Of a DNA stretch of 64,000 nt, positions 8,753 through 17,668 are shown piece after piece. The notes below the pieces were generated by a model that ran no database searches, was not told where the DNA came from, and worked only from the letters and a program-made list of their open reading frames with translations. The first letter of the stretch is position 1; each line of letters opens with the position of its first letter. Made by a program: the position numbers and the translations under genes. The DNA comes from Pseudomonas abieticivorans. Lineage in GTDB: Bacteria; Pseudomonadota; Gammaproteobacteria; Pseudomonadales; Pseudomonadaceae. The stretch is taken from contig NZ_CP094975.1 in assembly GCF_023509015.1 (NCBI RefSeq), forward strand, positions 6,503,501 through 6,567,500, written 5' to 3'.

Positions 8753-9151
8753 ATGCCTAGAAAACTCCCCGCACTCAATGCCGACAACCGTGCCTTCTGG
8801 CAGGGTGGCGCACAGGGCACCTTGCTGATGCACCGCTGTGCGGCCTGCAGCCAGTTCTTCCACCCGCCTGCCCCGCTCTGCCCCCACTGCGCAAGCTTTG
8901 AGGTGGCGCCCCAGGCGGTTTCCGGCAAGGGCCGAGTGCTCAGCTACACCGTGAACCACCAGCCGTGGGCGCCTGACCTTGAGGTGCCCTACGTGGTGGC
9001 GATCATCGAGCTTGCAGAGCAACCCGGCCTGCAGTTCGTCAGCAACGTGGTAGGCATGCCAGTCAACGAGGTGCACATCGACCTGCCCGTGAAGGTGCGT
9101 TTCCTCAATGTCGAGGACGTGTGGTTGCCTCTGTTCGAGAAGGATCAGTGA
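8753..9151 (+). CDS. DUF35 zinc-ribbon/OB-fold protein, thiolase partner
   Basis: A 132-residue protein with an N-terminal rubredoxin-like zinc ribbon (CAAC...CPHC) and a C-terminal OB-fold. DUF35 proteins bind acyl-CoA and pair with SCP-X-like thiolases or fused dehydratases in steroid and lipid side-chain degradation. The start MPRKLPALNAD at 8753 resembles the family's usual N terminus; an upstream in-frame ATG at 8717 is possible, and neither has a good ribosome site. Its TGA overlaps the ATG of the thiolase gene by one base, which fits a stable two-protein complex. Confidence 0.82.
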   Translation: MPRKLPALNADNRAFWQGGAQGTLLMHRCAACSQFFHPPAPLCPHCASFEVAPQAVSGKGRVLSYTVNHQPWAPDLEVPYVVAIIELAEQPGLQFVSNVVGMPVNEVHIDLPVKVRFLNVEDVWLPLFEKDQ

Positions 9152-10341
9152 TGTTCGATCATCGTTACGAAAAAGACGTCGCCATCACCGGTGTCGGCCA
9201 GTCGGAAGTCGGCCGGCCGTCCAACCTGTCGGCCATGCGCCTGACCGTCGACGCCTGCCTGCAGGCGATCGCCGACGCCGGCCTGCAACGCAGCGATATC
9301 GACGGGGTAGCCTGCTGGCCGGGTGACAACAACAATGGCGACGCGTTTTCGCCGGTCGGCCCCAGCGCATTGAAAAGCGCCCTGGGGCTCAACGTGAACT
9401 GGTTCGGCGGCGGCTATGAAGGCCCGGGGCCGCTTGCCGGGGTGATCAACGGGGCCATGGCCATTGCCACTGGGCTGTGCAAGCACGTGCTGGTGTTTCG
9501 CACCATCACCGAGGCCTCGGCCCGCGTCACCAACAAGCAGGCCGGCGCCCTGACCAGCAAGACCCAGGGCCGCGACAGCAGCTTTGCCTGGCAGTGGTTC
9601 ACGCCGTTCAACGTGCAGTCGGGCATCAACCTGATGGCGTTGTATGCCCAGCGCCACTTTCACCAGTACGGCACCCGGCCCGAGCAGTTGGCGCAGATCG
9701 CCCTGACCTGCCGGCAGAACGCCATGCGCAATCCCAAGGCGGTGTACCGCACGCCCATGAGCATGGACGACTACATGGCGTCGCGCATGATCTCCTCGCC
9801 CCTGCGCCTGTTCGACTGCGACGTGCACTGCGACGCCTCCACCGCCATCATCCTGTCGCGCCGGGAGATTGCCCAGGACCTGCCAAATCGGCCCATCCGC
9901 ATCGAAGCCATGGGCGCGGCGCTGAACCAGCCCTGGTCCTGGGACCAGATCTCGCTGACCCGCATGGCCGCCTTCGACGTGGGCCGGATGATGTGGGCGC
10001 GCACCGACTACACCCCCCGGGACGTGGGCAGCGCGCAACTGTACGATGGTTTTTCGATCCTGACGCTGATCTGGCTGGAAGCCCTGGGCCTGTGCCCCAC
10101 CGGCGAAAGTGGTGCGTTCGTGGAGGGCGGCACGCGCATCGCCCTGCACGGCAGCTTGCCGATCAATACCAATGGCGGGCAGTTATCGGGGGGGCGCACC
10201 CACGGCCTGGGCTACGTGCACGAGGCCTGCCAGCAACTGTGGGGCCGCGCCGAGGGCCGACAAACCCACGACCACGCAGTCAGCACCGTGGCCGCAGGCG
10301 GCGGCCCGCTGGGCGGCAGCCTGCTGCTGGTGCGCGAATAG
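9151..10341 (+). CDS. ditF: SCP-X-like thiolase (DitF-like)
   Basis: A 396-residue thiolase-superfamily protein of the lipid-transfer/sterol-carrier type. Recognisable parts are VAITGVGQSEVG at the N terminus, the central DVHCDASTAIIL and the C-terminal active-site-like SGGRTHGLGYVHEACQQLWG. These proteins work with a DUF35 subunit, here encoded immediately upstream, to cleave or retro-aldol CoA-bound side chains. The ATG at 9151 is preferred over a GTG at 9121. It would release an acyl-CoA unit from the ring-cleaved diterpenoid; the exact substrate is not visible. Confidence 0.78.
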   Translation: MFDHRYEKDVAITGVGQSEVGRPSNLSAMRLTVDACLQAIADAGLQRSDIDGVACWPGDNNNGDAFSPVGPSALKSALGLNVNWFGGGYEGPGPLAGVINGAMAIATGLCKHVLVFRTITEASARVTNKQAGALTSKTQGRDSSFAWQWFTPFNVQSGINLMALYAQRHFHQYGTRPEQLAQIALTCRQNAMRNPKAVYRTPMSMDDYMASRMISSPLRLFDCDVHCDASTAIILSRREIAQDLPNRPIRIEAMGAALNQPWSWDQISLTRMAAFDVGRMMWARTDYTPRDVGSAQLYDGFSILTLIWLEALGLCPTGESGAFVEGGTRIALHGSLPINTNGGQLSGGRTHGLGYVHEACQQLWGRAEGRQTHDHAVSTVAAGGGPLGGSLLLVRE

Positions 10342-10355
10342 CAGCGCGCTTCACT

Positions 10356-11141
10356 TCAGTACAGCACGCACGCCACTTCGGCGCAGAACTCGATCAGCGC
10401 CTTGCCAAGCTCGGCAAGGCCCTCTTCGTCCCGCTGCCCGCGAAACATCACCGCCGACACGGTGAAATCGATGCTGCCGGACGGTGAGTAGATGGGCGCC
10501 GCCACCGCCAGGATGCCCATCGAGAAGTGCCCGTCGTCCATCGCCCAACCGCGCTGGGCCGCCAGTTTCACTTCTTCGCGATAGTCGGCAAGCGTCAAAG
10601 GGCGGGTCCAGCGGATGCCCTCGAAACCGCTCTGTACCTGCGGGTCGTCCAGGTCCACTTGGGTGGCGAACAGCCGCCCGCTGGCGCCCATCAACAACGG
10701 CAGGCGCTGCCCTTCGGCCATGTCGATGCGCACGGCGGCGGGGCTTGCGGCAGAGCTGACGATGACGATGCGATTGGGGCTGATGCGGCGCCACAGGGTG
10801 ATGGTCACCCCTAAACGGGCCGCCAGGTTTTGCAACTGTGGCTTGGCCATTTGTATGCGATGGCCCTGGCTGACCTGTTGCTCCACCAACCGGGCCAGCC
10901 CCAGCCCCACCGAATAACGCTTGGACAAGGCGCTGAAGTCGACCACGTCCTCGTGCACCAGGGTGCGCAGAATGTTGAAGCAGGTACTGGGGTTGATCTC
11001 CAGTTGCCGGGCGATGTCCACCGAGCGTTCCGGCGTGCCGACCAGGCTTAAGTGGCGCAGGATGCGCACGGCGTTGGAGACCGGCTTGACGATGACCGCT
11101 CCTGCCAGTTTAGTGCTGTCGTTGACGTCAGTAGTGTCCAT
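10356..11141 (-). CDS. ditR: IclR-family transcriptional regulator DitR
   Basis: A 261-residue IclR regulator: winged-helix DNA-binding domain at about residues 20-80 (VDIARQLEINPSTCFNILRTL) and a C-terminal effector domain with GASGRLFAT and MGILAVAAPIYSPSG. In P. abietaniphila BKME-9 DitR is an inducer-dependent activator of ditA3. It converges on ditF with only 14 bp between stops and is followed upstream by ditE in the same direction, after a 98-bp gap that probably holds its own promoter and a direct repeat of AACCTGA at 11177 and 11190. Confidence 0.85.
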   Translation of the reverse strand: MDTTDVNDSTKLAGAVIVKPVSNAVRILRHLSLVGTPERSVDIARQLEINPSTCFNILRTLVHEDVVDFSALSKRYSVGLGLARLVEQQVSQGHRIQMAKPQLQNLAARLGVTITLWRRISPNRIVIVSSAASPAAVRIDMAEGQRLPLLMGASGRLFATQVDLDDPQVQSGFEGIRWTRPLTLADYREEVKLAAQRGWAMDDGHFSMGILAVAAPIYSPSGSIDFTVSAVMFRGQRDEEGLAELGKALIEFCAEVACVLY

Positions 11142-11239
11142 GCCCGGCCCAGGTAACCCATGATTTTCATCATTCTAACCTGAGAACAAAACCTGACGTA
11201 AAATTTTATCTGGGAATTTCACCTTTTTGATACCTAGCC

Positions 11240-12814
11240 TCACGTGGGCGGTTGGTAAATCAGCCGCCGAGGTTGCAGGGCTTCGCGCCGAAAGTGCGCC
11301 AGCAGGCGCTCCTGGCCATGGTCGGCGCGGGTTACCCGGGCTTGCTGGCGCAGGTAGTCGAGCCAGGACTCGACGATAAACCGCTCGCTGTACACGTGCG
11401 GGTCCGCCATGTCGCGGTAAAGCCGCCAACCCTGCGCGCCGTTGCGCCGCCGGGCCTTGCCGACGGCGTACACGGCAGCCAGGAAGCCGTCGCGCTCGGC
11501 CTGGGTCACGTGATAAACGATTTCCACCGACACCGGGCCTTCGGCGTGGCTCACCGTGCTCATCAGCGGCAGTTTGTCGGTGGCCTGCACCTGGGCAAAG
11601 TCGGCCTCCTGCCCCAATTCCACGTGGCCCTTGCGCGTCACCAGCAACCCGGCCGGTAACAACAGCCCCGCCAGCAACAGGCTGTGCCCAAGCCCCAGGT
11701 ACTCGGCCAAGGCGCCCCACACTGCACCGCCCGCCGCCATCGAGCCCATCAAGGTCAACACGTACAGCGAAGCCACCCGCGCCCGCACCCAATTGGCAGC
11801 ATAGGTTTGCACCACGGTGGAAATCGTCGCGTTCACTGCCATCCAGCCGAAGCCGGCCAGCAGCATCATCGCGCAGACCACGTAGCGGTCGTGCGCCAGC
11901 GCGGCACTCAAGGTGGCGGCGCTGAACGCGAGCACGCCCCATATGATCAAGCGCCGCAGGCTCAGGCGGCGGTACAACCGCGGCAAGTTCAGCGCCGCGA
12001 TCACCGCGCCAGCCCCCAGGAACGCCATCAACAGGCCGTAGCCACCGGCATCCATGCCCAGCGACTGCTTGGCCACCAGCGGCATCAAGGCCCACAGCGC
12101 GCTGGCGCTGCTGGTAAACACCAGCACTTGCAGCAGTGCGCTGCCCAGCACCGAAGAATGACGGATGTAGCGCAGGCCGCTGCGCATGCCGCCCACCAGG
12201 GTTTCCGGTGGCAGGCCCGTCTCAGGAGGCACAGGGGCCAGGCGAAACAGAAACAGCAGCACCACGAACATGCACAGGGCGATGACCAAAAATACCGAGG
12301 TGGTGTTCCAGTAGGCGATCAACGCGCCCGCCAACGCCGGGCCCAAGGCACGGGTGGCGTTGATGGCAATGCCGTTGAGTGACACCGCGGCTGGCACCTG
12401 GTCGCGCGACAGCACGCCCACCATGGTCACCATCCACGCCGACATGCCCAGGGCGCTGCCGGTGCCCAGCACAAAGGTCAATGCCAGCAAGCCCAGGGCT
12501 TGCAAATGCGCACACCAGGCCAAGGCGCCCAACGCCACGGCGGCGCACAGCATCATCGCCTGGGTAATGATCAGCCAACGGCGGCGGTCCACCCGGTCGG
12601 CGATCACCCCGCCCGGGAAGGCGAACAGGAACACCGGCAAGGTCATCGCGGTTTGCACCAGCGACACCAAAGCTGGCGAGGTGGTCAGGGTGGTCATGAT
12701 CCAGGCTGCACCCACCGTCTGCATCCAGATCGCCAGGTTGACCACAGCGCCCGCCAGCCATAAGCCGCGGAACGCTTTGTTGCGAAACGGCGCCCACGCC
12801 GAAGCCTCGCTCAT
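11240..12814 (-). CDS. ditE: MFS permease with C-terminal soluble domain (DitE-like)
   Basis: A 524-residue transporter with about 12 membrane segments in residues 15-400, of the MFS_3/enterobactin-exporter-like type. The remaining ~110 residues form a soluble domain that looks like the dimeric alpha/beta-barrel tail found in some members of that family. GGAG 5 bases before the ATG at 12814 fixes the start. It lies last in the ditA3-B-C-D-E operon, 38 bp after ditD. ditE was described as permease-like; whether it imports substrate or exports toxic intermediates is not clear from sequence. Confidence 0.78.
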   Translation of the reverse strand: MSEASAWAPFRNKAFRGLWLAGAVVNLAIWMQTVGAAWIMTTLTTSPALVSLVQTAMTLPVFLFAFPGGVIADRVDRRRWLIITQAMMLCAAVALGALAWCAHLQALGLLALTFVLGTGSALGMSAWMVTMVGVLSRDQVPAAVSLNGIAINATRALGPALAGALIAYWNTTSVFLVIALCMFVVLLFLFRLAPVPPETGLPPETLVGGMRSGLRYIRHSSVLGSALLQVLVFTSSASALWALMPLVAKQSLGMDAGGYGLLMAFLGAGAVIAALNLPRLYRRLSLRRLIIWGVLAFSAATLSAALAHDRYVVCAMMLLAGFGWMAVNATISTVVQTYAANWVRARVASLYVLTLMGSMAAGGAVWGALAEYLGLGHSLLLAGLLLPAGLLVTRKGHVELGQEADFAQVQATDKLPLMSTVSHAEGPVSVEIVYHVTQAERDGFLAAVYAVGKARRRNGAQGWRLYRDMADPHVYSERFIVESWLDYLRQQARVTRADHGQERLLAHFRREALQPRRLIYQPPT

Positions 12815-12852
12815 CTTCACTCCTGGCTGTTGTGTAAGGGGGTAGTCGTCGT

Positions 12853-13737
12853 TCAAGGGACCAGCGGTTGGCCCAGGCGGCCCTTCGCCCGCGCGGCATT
12901 CAAGCGCCGCGGGGCGCCAATGGTGTTGCGCAAGCGGCCGATGCCGCTGATCTGCGCGTGGACCTGGTCACCGGGCTGCAAAAACCGCCCGCTCTCCAGC
13001 CCCACGCCGTGGCTGGAACCGGTAAACACCAAGTCGCCTGGGCGCAGGCTGATGCGTGCATCCAGGTAATTGAGCAGCTCATCCAAGGGGAAGATCATGT
13101 GCCGGGTGTTGTCCTGCTGGCGCAGTTCGTCGTTGACATGCAGTTGCATGTTCAACGCTGGCTGCCCGCGCACGCCCAACTCGTCCGGGGTAACGATCCA
13201 CGGACCGACCGGCGTGGTGCGGTCCATGGCTTTCTGGGTCAGCAGGTCCAGGCGGCCGATCTGCTTGCCGGCGTCCCGCGCGCTGATGTCATTGCCCACC
13301 GTGTAGCCCAGCAGGCAGTGGCTGGCCCGCAGTTCGTCGAGCAACGGGCGGCCCACCACCGCGACCAGTTCCACTTCGTAGTCCAGTTGGCGGGTCAGCG
13401 GCGGGTAATGGATGTCGTCCTCGGCCCCGACCAGCGCCGATTCAGGCTTGATGTAGGCCAACGGATGGGCCGGCGCCTCGCTGCCCAGGCGCTTGAGGTG
13501 GCTCAGGTAATTCAGGCCCACGCCGAATACCCGGCCGCCTGGTTCCAGCGGCGGGAGCAGGCGCGCCGCGGCCAGGGGCAGGCGCTGCTCGCCCAGATCA
13601 AGCGCTTGCAGCGCAGCCGGCCCGCGCAACCCGGCCCACTGGGCAAATGGCGCGTTGATGGGCCGCAGCCGGCTGGTTTCCGCTTCCAGCAATGCCCAGA
13701 AGGCCCGGCCATCAACCTCCACCCGTGCCACGCGCAT
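12853..13737 (-). CDS. ditD: Fumarylacetoacetate hydrolase-family protein (DitD-like)
   Basis: A 294-residue FAH-family enzyme. Metal ligands are expected in LDYEVELVAVVG (ExE) and the later VGNDISARDAGKQ; the substrate loop reads KAMDRTTPVGPW. It starts one base after the stop of ditC, so the meta-cleavage product made by DitC is its most likely substrate as hydrolase or decarboxylase/isomerase. It is shorter than DitH (333 residues) mainly in the N-terminal domain. Confidence 0.78.
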   Translation of the reverse strand: MRVARVEVDGRAFWALLEAETSRLRPINAPFAQWAGLRGPAALQALDLGEQRLPLAAARLLPPLEPGGRVFGVGLNYLSHLKRLGSEAPAHPLAYIKPESALVGAEDDIHYPPLTRQLDYEVELVAVVGRPLLDELRASHCLLGYTVGNDISARDAGKQIGRLDLLTQKAMDRTTPVGPWIVTPDELGVRGQPALNMQLHVNDELRQQDNTRHMIFPLDELLNYLDARISLRPGDLVFTGSSHGVGLESGRFLQPGDQVHAQISGIGRLRNTIGAPRRLNAARAKGRLGQPLVP

Positions 13738-13738
13738 G

Positions 13739-14698
13739 TCAGCGTTTGGCCAGGTAGGTGGGCAGGTAGTCGGCGTCGAGCACTTCTTCAGGCGTCTTGA
13801 CGCTGGCGCCCAGTATCGGCCCGACCATCTCGTGCCCCCACAGGCTGAGTTTTTCCGGGTTCAACTCGTAGGGATCGCCCTGCCACGGCTCGATTTCGGC
13901 AATGGTTTCGAAAGCAAAGCCCGAGGGGTTGAAATGGTAGAACGACAGGTGCGGGTCCTGGGCATGTTGGCCCAAGGTCATCATCATCGGCAGTTCGCGC
14001 TGGCGGACGATGTCGTAGGTTTCGCCCACGTCGCGCACGTTGCGCACAAACAACCCGACATGTTGCACGCCCATCCGGCCGGGGCCGTGGCCATAAGCGA
14101 TGTCGTGGCTGGTGTGGTGGTTGAGCTTGGAGCGGAAAAACCCGGTGCGGCCCTTGCCCGCCCCCGCCCCATACCAACTGAAGCCCATGACGTTGAGCAA
14201 AAAGTTTTCCAGTTCCGGGGTGTAGTCCGGGGTGATCAGCACCACGTGGCCGGCGCCGCGCTCATCGGCCAGAAAGCCACTGTGCGGGCGCCCGGGCTGG
14301 AAGGAGCGCGGCAGCCATTTCTGCCCATAGAACAGTTCGTGGCGGTAGCCCACGGGGTCGCGAAAACGCACCACTTCGCGAACCCCGCGCAGCTCGCAGA
14401 ACTGCGCGTCGCCGCGGCTGTACTCGACGTTGGCGGCTTCCAGCTTCTTGATGCCCGCCTCGAACGCCATGCGGCCCACGGCTTCCCAGCCGATGTAGGC
14501 AATACGGTCGACCTTGCCTGGGTGAAAGGCAAAGCGATGGCGGCGATCGTCAATCCTGAAATACAGCGAGTCGGGGTCACTTTCGGGGTTCTTGCCGATG
14601 CCGAAGCCCATCACCTGCGGACCATACTCGCGCCACGCTTGCAGGTGCGGGGTCTCGAAGCCCATGTAGCCGATACCGATGATGTCCACGTTATCCAC
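13739..14698 (-). CDS. ditC: Extradiol ring-cleavage dioxygenase DitC
   Basis: A 319-residue two-domain type I (VOC-fold) extradiol dioxygenase. The iron ligands are readable as H151 (GAGHVVL), H213 (GVQHVGL) and E264 (FAFETI), with Y254 and the HHTSHD loop close by as in the BphC/HsaC group. It would cleave the catechol ring of 7-oxo-11,12-dihydroxydehydroabietic acid at the meta position. It lies between ditB (diol dehydrogenase) and ditD (FAH), exactly the order of the reactions. Confidence 0.9.
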   Translation of the reverse strand: MDNVDIIGIGYMGFETPHLQAWREYGPQVMGFGIGKNPESDPDSLYFRIDDRRHRFAFHPGKVDRIAYIGWEAVGRMAFEAGIKKLEAANVEYSRGDAQFCELRGVREVVRFRDPVGYRHELFYGQKWLPRSFQPGRPHSGFLADERGAGHVVLITPDYTPELENFLLNVMGFSWYGAGAGKGRTGFFRSKLNHHTSHDIAYGHGPGRMGVQHVGLFVRNVRDVGETYDIVRQRELPMMMTLGQHAQDPHLSFYHFNPSGFAFETIAEIEPWQGDPYELNPEKLSLWGHEMVGPILGASVKTPEEVLDADYLPTYLAKR

Positions 14699-14731
14699 CT
14701 TCTTGTTCTTGTTGGGATGAAGCGACGTGCC

Positions 14732-15490
14732 CTAGACCGCCAATAGGCCACCGTCGATGACAAAGTCTGAGCCGGTGACGAAAGACGCCTCGTCGCTGGC
14801 CAAAAACACCGCAAGCGCCACCACCTCCTCGGGCTCGCCGGGGCGATCCATCAGCACGCCGTCCAGCAGCATGGCGCGCAGTTTGGGGTCTTCCAGGAAC
14901 GGCCGGGTGCCGGGCGTGGCGACGAAGCCGGGGCTTACGCTGACCGCACGAATGCCGAACGGCGCGCCTTCCACGGCCACTTGCCGGGTAAAGGACACCA
15001 CCGCGCCCTTGGCCGCCGAATGCGCGCTGATACCGGCCGCTTTCGAGCCGCCCCAGGCGGCAGTGGACGACACGTTGATGATCACCCCGCGCTGTTCGGC
15101 CAGGTGATGCCAGGCGTACTTGGTCGTATAGAACAGCAGGTCGATCTCGTTGCGCAGGGTGTAGTGCCAATCCTCGATCGACAGCTCGCTGACCAGCCCG
15201 AAACGCGCCGCCGAGGCGTTGTTGTAGAGCACGTCGATACGCCCATGCTCGGCCACCGCGGCCTCGATCCAGGCCTTGGCCTGCTCGTGGTCGCCCAGGT
15301 CAACCGGCGCGCTGCCGTACAGGGTGAAGCCTTCGGCCTGCATCAGCGCCGCAGTCTCTTCGTGGCCTGCGGCAACGAAGTCACACCCCACCACTATCGC
15401 CCCTTCGCGGGCGAACCGCAGTGCTGCCGCGCGCCCTTGGCCGCCGCCGGTGCCGGTGATCAAGGCCACCTTGTTGTTCAATCGTCCCAT
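14732..15490 (-). CDS. ditB: SDR-family dehydrogenase DitB (catalytic Tyr replaced)
   Basis: A 252-residue short-chain dehydrogenase that by position should rearomatise the DitA cis-dihydrodiol to the catechol. The cofactor motif ITGTGGGQGR (residues 11-20) has Gln where most SDRs have Ile. The catalytic YxxxK is HSAAK: H157 stands in place of tyrosine while S141/S142 and K161 are kept. The codon is a clear CAT, so this is not an ambiguity in reading. The ATG at 15490 follows GAGGAAG. The substitution makes the assigned reaction less certain than the family call. Confidence 0.75.
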   Translation of the reverse strand: MGRLNNKVALITGTGGGQGRAAALRFAREGAIVVGCDFVAAGHEETAALMQAEGFTLYGSAPVDLGDHEQAKAWIEAAVAEHGRIDVLYNNASAARFGLVSELSIEDWHYTLRNEIDLLFYTTKYAWHHLAEQRGVIINVSSTAAWGGSKAAGISAHSAAKGAVVSFTRQVAVEGAPFGIRAVSVSPGFVATPGTRPFLEDPKLRAMLLDGVLMDRPGEPEEVVALAVFLASDEASFVTGSDFVIDGGLLAV

Positions 15491-15517
15491 CAGCACTTCC
15501 TCGACTCGGTGATTGGA

Positions 15518-15751
15518 TCAGACGGCGTCGTGCGCGGCGACCGGTTCCAGCCAGATGGCTTCTGCCGGGCAAGCCGCCGCGCCTTCGCGGGCCTCCTCTT
15601 CCAGCTCCGGTGGCACACGGGGGTCGTCGAAGTACACCAGGCCATCGGCATCGAGCTTGTAGACACTGGGGCAGATGGCGGCGCACAGGCCGTAGCCACA
15701 GCAGCGGCTGCGGTCTGCCACCGCGATGAATTGCACGGGTTCTGAACTCAT
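15518..15751 (-). CDS. ditA3: Ferredoxin component of diterpenoid dioxygenase
   Basis: A 77-residue single-cluster ferredoxin of the kind that serves P450s and some dioxygenases, not the Rieske type usual for ring-hydroxylating dioxygenases. Cysteines are C17, C18, C23, C27 and C61-P. The CxxCxxC pattern is broken by Y20 in the second position, which suggests a [3Fe-4S] or labile [4Fe-4S] cluster held by C17, C23 and C61. It is the first gene of the ditA3-B-C-D-E operon. Copy 5 of the shared operator lies 37 bp upstream. Confidence 0.85.
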   Translation of the reverse strand: MSSEPVQFIAVADRSRCCGYGLCAAICPSVYKLDADGLVYFDDPRVPPELEEEAREGAAACPAEAIWLEPVAAHDAV

Positions 15752-15787
15752 TTTTTTCTCCTTATAAGGTCCAGCCTCAGCAAATTA

Positions 15788-15811
15788 TGAACACTTATTT
15801 ATTTTATGTGC
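15788..15811. promoter_or_regulatory. Shared 24-bp dyad motif, copy 5 (ditA3 promoter)
   Basis: TGAACAC at 15788 and TGTGC at the right end match the shared pattern, with an A/T-only spacer. It is in the 295-bp divergent region 15752-16046 between ditA3 and the MFS gene. No other clear element is seen there, apart from two isolated TGAACAC half-sites near 15870 and 15987. Confidence 0.55.
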
Positions 15812-16046
15812 AATTAATTTTTAGCGCGGATATGCTGACAGGCATTCGGCACGGCAAAAGCAATTTGATTGAACACGGCCGTCGGTGCAGGAAATTCGTT
15901 TGTCTATTGGTCGCATGGCTGTAGTGGACAAATGAAAATCGCTGATTTTATTCTGGATACGAAACAGGATTCTGCGAAAAGCGACTTGAACACACTGTCT
16001 CGCTACCCGTGCTTGGCTCAACAAAACCTATAAGGAAGCCAACCCC

Positions 16047-17309
16047 ATGCAGCCTTCGAAAAACGAAGCGGCCATCGATTTCCGTGAATTTCGCCAAGGC
16101 TGGCGGATCCTGGTCCTGTCATTGGCCGGCGTCGCCATCAGCATCAACGCCGCCTTGCTGTATGGCTTCGGGACTTTGGTGGTGCCGTTGCGCAACGCCT
16201 TTGGCTGGACACCAGGTGAGCTGCAGGCGTGCATTACCTTTCTGTTCGGCGGCGCGGTGGTGTCGCTGCAGCTGGTGGGCTGGTTCAACCTGCGCTTTGG
16301 GATCAAGCGGGTCACGATCGTTTCCCTGTTGCTGCTGTCACTCGGCTACCTGGCCACCACCCAATTGACCTCCTCGATCTGGTCGATGTACCTGGCCTTC
16401 GCGCTGCTGCCGATCGTCGGCATGGGCGCCCTGGCGGTCACCTGGACCCAACTGCTGAGCCTGTGGTTCGACCGCAACCGCGGGCTGGCCCTGGCCATCG
16501 GGCTGTCGGGCACCGGCGTGACCGCCGCCATCATTCCCCGGCTGTTGGCCTGGGGCATTGAACAGTGGGACTGGCGCGCCGCCTTCGTGATCCTGGCGCT
16601 GCTCAACCTGTTGGTGCTACTGCCGCTGATCGTGTTCTGGTTCAAGTTGCCCACGGCGGCCAGCAACGGCAACGCCGCCGGCGAGCTGGCCGCCCTGCCC
16701 GGCATGGGCTTTCGCGAAGCCATGGGCTCGCTGAAGTTCTGGACCTGCAACCTGGCGCTCAGCCTGGTGATTTCCTCGATCGTGGGCATGGTCACCAGCA
16801 CCATCCCCATGCTGCAGGCCAGGGGCCTGTCGGCCGGCGACGCAGCCACGGTGTTCAGCGGCTTCGGCCTTTCGCTGATTTTTGGCCGGTTGCTGATTGG
16901 CTACCTGCTGGACCGCCTGTGGCCGCCGGCCGTGTCCGCAATCAGCCTGCTGTTGCCAGCCATCGGCTGCTTTATCTATTTGAACACAACCACCGAAATC
17001 GCCCCATTGATACTGGCAGCCGTACTGGTGGGCTTTGGTGCGGGCGCAGAGTTCGACATCGCCGCGTTCCTGGTCGCCCGGTACTTCGGCCTGCGTGAAT
17101 ACGGGCGCCTGTTTGGCGTGCACCAGGGCCTCAATACCGTGGCGTCGGCCCTGGCCCCGCTGTTGTTCGCCATGCTGCTGGCCCGTACCGGCTCCTACAC
17201 CGCCATGTTGCTGTACAGCGCCGCCTGCTGCGTGATCGGCCCGCTGCTGCTACTGACCCTGGGGCGAGTGCCGCGCTTTGCCGCGCACGCACTGCCCACC
17301 CACTCCTGA
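16047..17309 (+). CDS. MFS transporter (paralog A)
   Basis: A 420-residue, 12-segment major facilitator transporter of the monocarboxylate/oxalate-formate type. The opening DFREFRQGWRILVLSLAGV and the following ALLYGFGTLVVPLRNAFGW are shared closely with the transporters at 20192 and 54578, so the three are paralogs. It heads the forward unit MFS-ferredoxin-ferredoxin reductase-SDR and starts after a weak GGAAG. Likely role is uptake or efflux of an acidic pathway compound; direction cannot be read from sequence. Confidence 0.82.
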   Translation: MQPSKNEAAIDFREFRQGWRILVLSLAGVAISINAALLYGFGTLVVPLRNAFGWTPGELQACITFLFGGAVVSLQLVGWFNLRFGIKRVTIVSLLLLSLGYLATTQLTSSIWSMYLAFALLPIVGMGALAVTWTQLLSLWFDRNRGLALAIGLSGTGVTAAIIPRLLAWGIEQWDWRAAFVILALLNLLVLLPLIVFWFKLPTAASNGNAAGELAALPGMGFREAMGSLKFWTCNLALSLVISSIVGMVTSTIPMLQARGLSAGDAATVFSGFGLSLIFGRLLIGYLLDRLWPPAVSAISLLLPAIGCFIYLNTTTEIAPLILAAVLVGFGAGAEFDIAAFLVARYFGLREYGRLFGVHQGLNTVASALAPLLFAMLLARTGSYTAMLLYSAACCVIGPLLLLTLGRVPRFAAHALPTHS

Positions 17310-17327
17310 GAACAACCGGAGCAGATC

Positions 17328-17648
17328 ATGCCCACATTGACGTTTATTGAACACAACGGCACCGAGCACCAGGTCACGGGCAGCATCGGCCAATCGGTGA
17401 TGCAGGCAGCCACCTTTGCCTCGGTGCCCGGCATCCCCGCCGACTGCGGCGGCGCCTGCAGCTGCGCCACTTGCCACGCCTATGTCGACGACGCCTGGCT
17501 GGGCACGGTGGGCCAGGCCCAAAGCCCGGAAACCGACATGCTGGAATACGCCTTCGAGCGCCAGGACAACAGCCGCCTGTGCTGCCAGCTGACCATCAGC
17601 GAAGACATGGACGGCATGGTGCTGCGCCTGCCGTCCTCGCAATTCTGA
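17328..17648 (+). CDS. [2Fe-2S] ferredoxin (adrenodoxin/putidaredoxin type)
   Basis: A 106-residue ferredoxin with the vertebrate-adrenodoxin cluster motif C40-x5-C46-x2-C49 and the fourth ligand C86 (RLCCQL). It lies 18 bp after the MFS stop and 20 bp before a ferredoxin reductase gene, so the three are co-transcribed. It should carry electrons from that reductase to the cytochrome P450 at 23498 and possibly to other oxygenases of the island. Confidence 0.9.
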   Translation: MPTLTFIEHNGTEHQVTGSIGQSVMQAATFASVPGIPADCGGACSCATCHAYVDDAWLGTVGQAQSPETDMLEYAFERQDNSRLCCQLTISEDMDGMVLRLPSSQF

Positions 17649-17668
17649 ATGTGCGTCAAGGAGCATCC

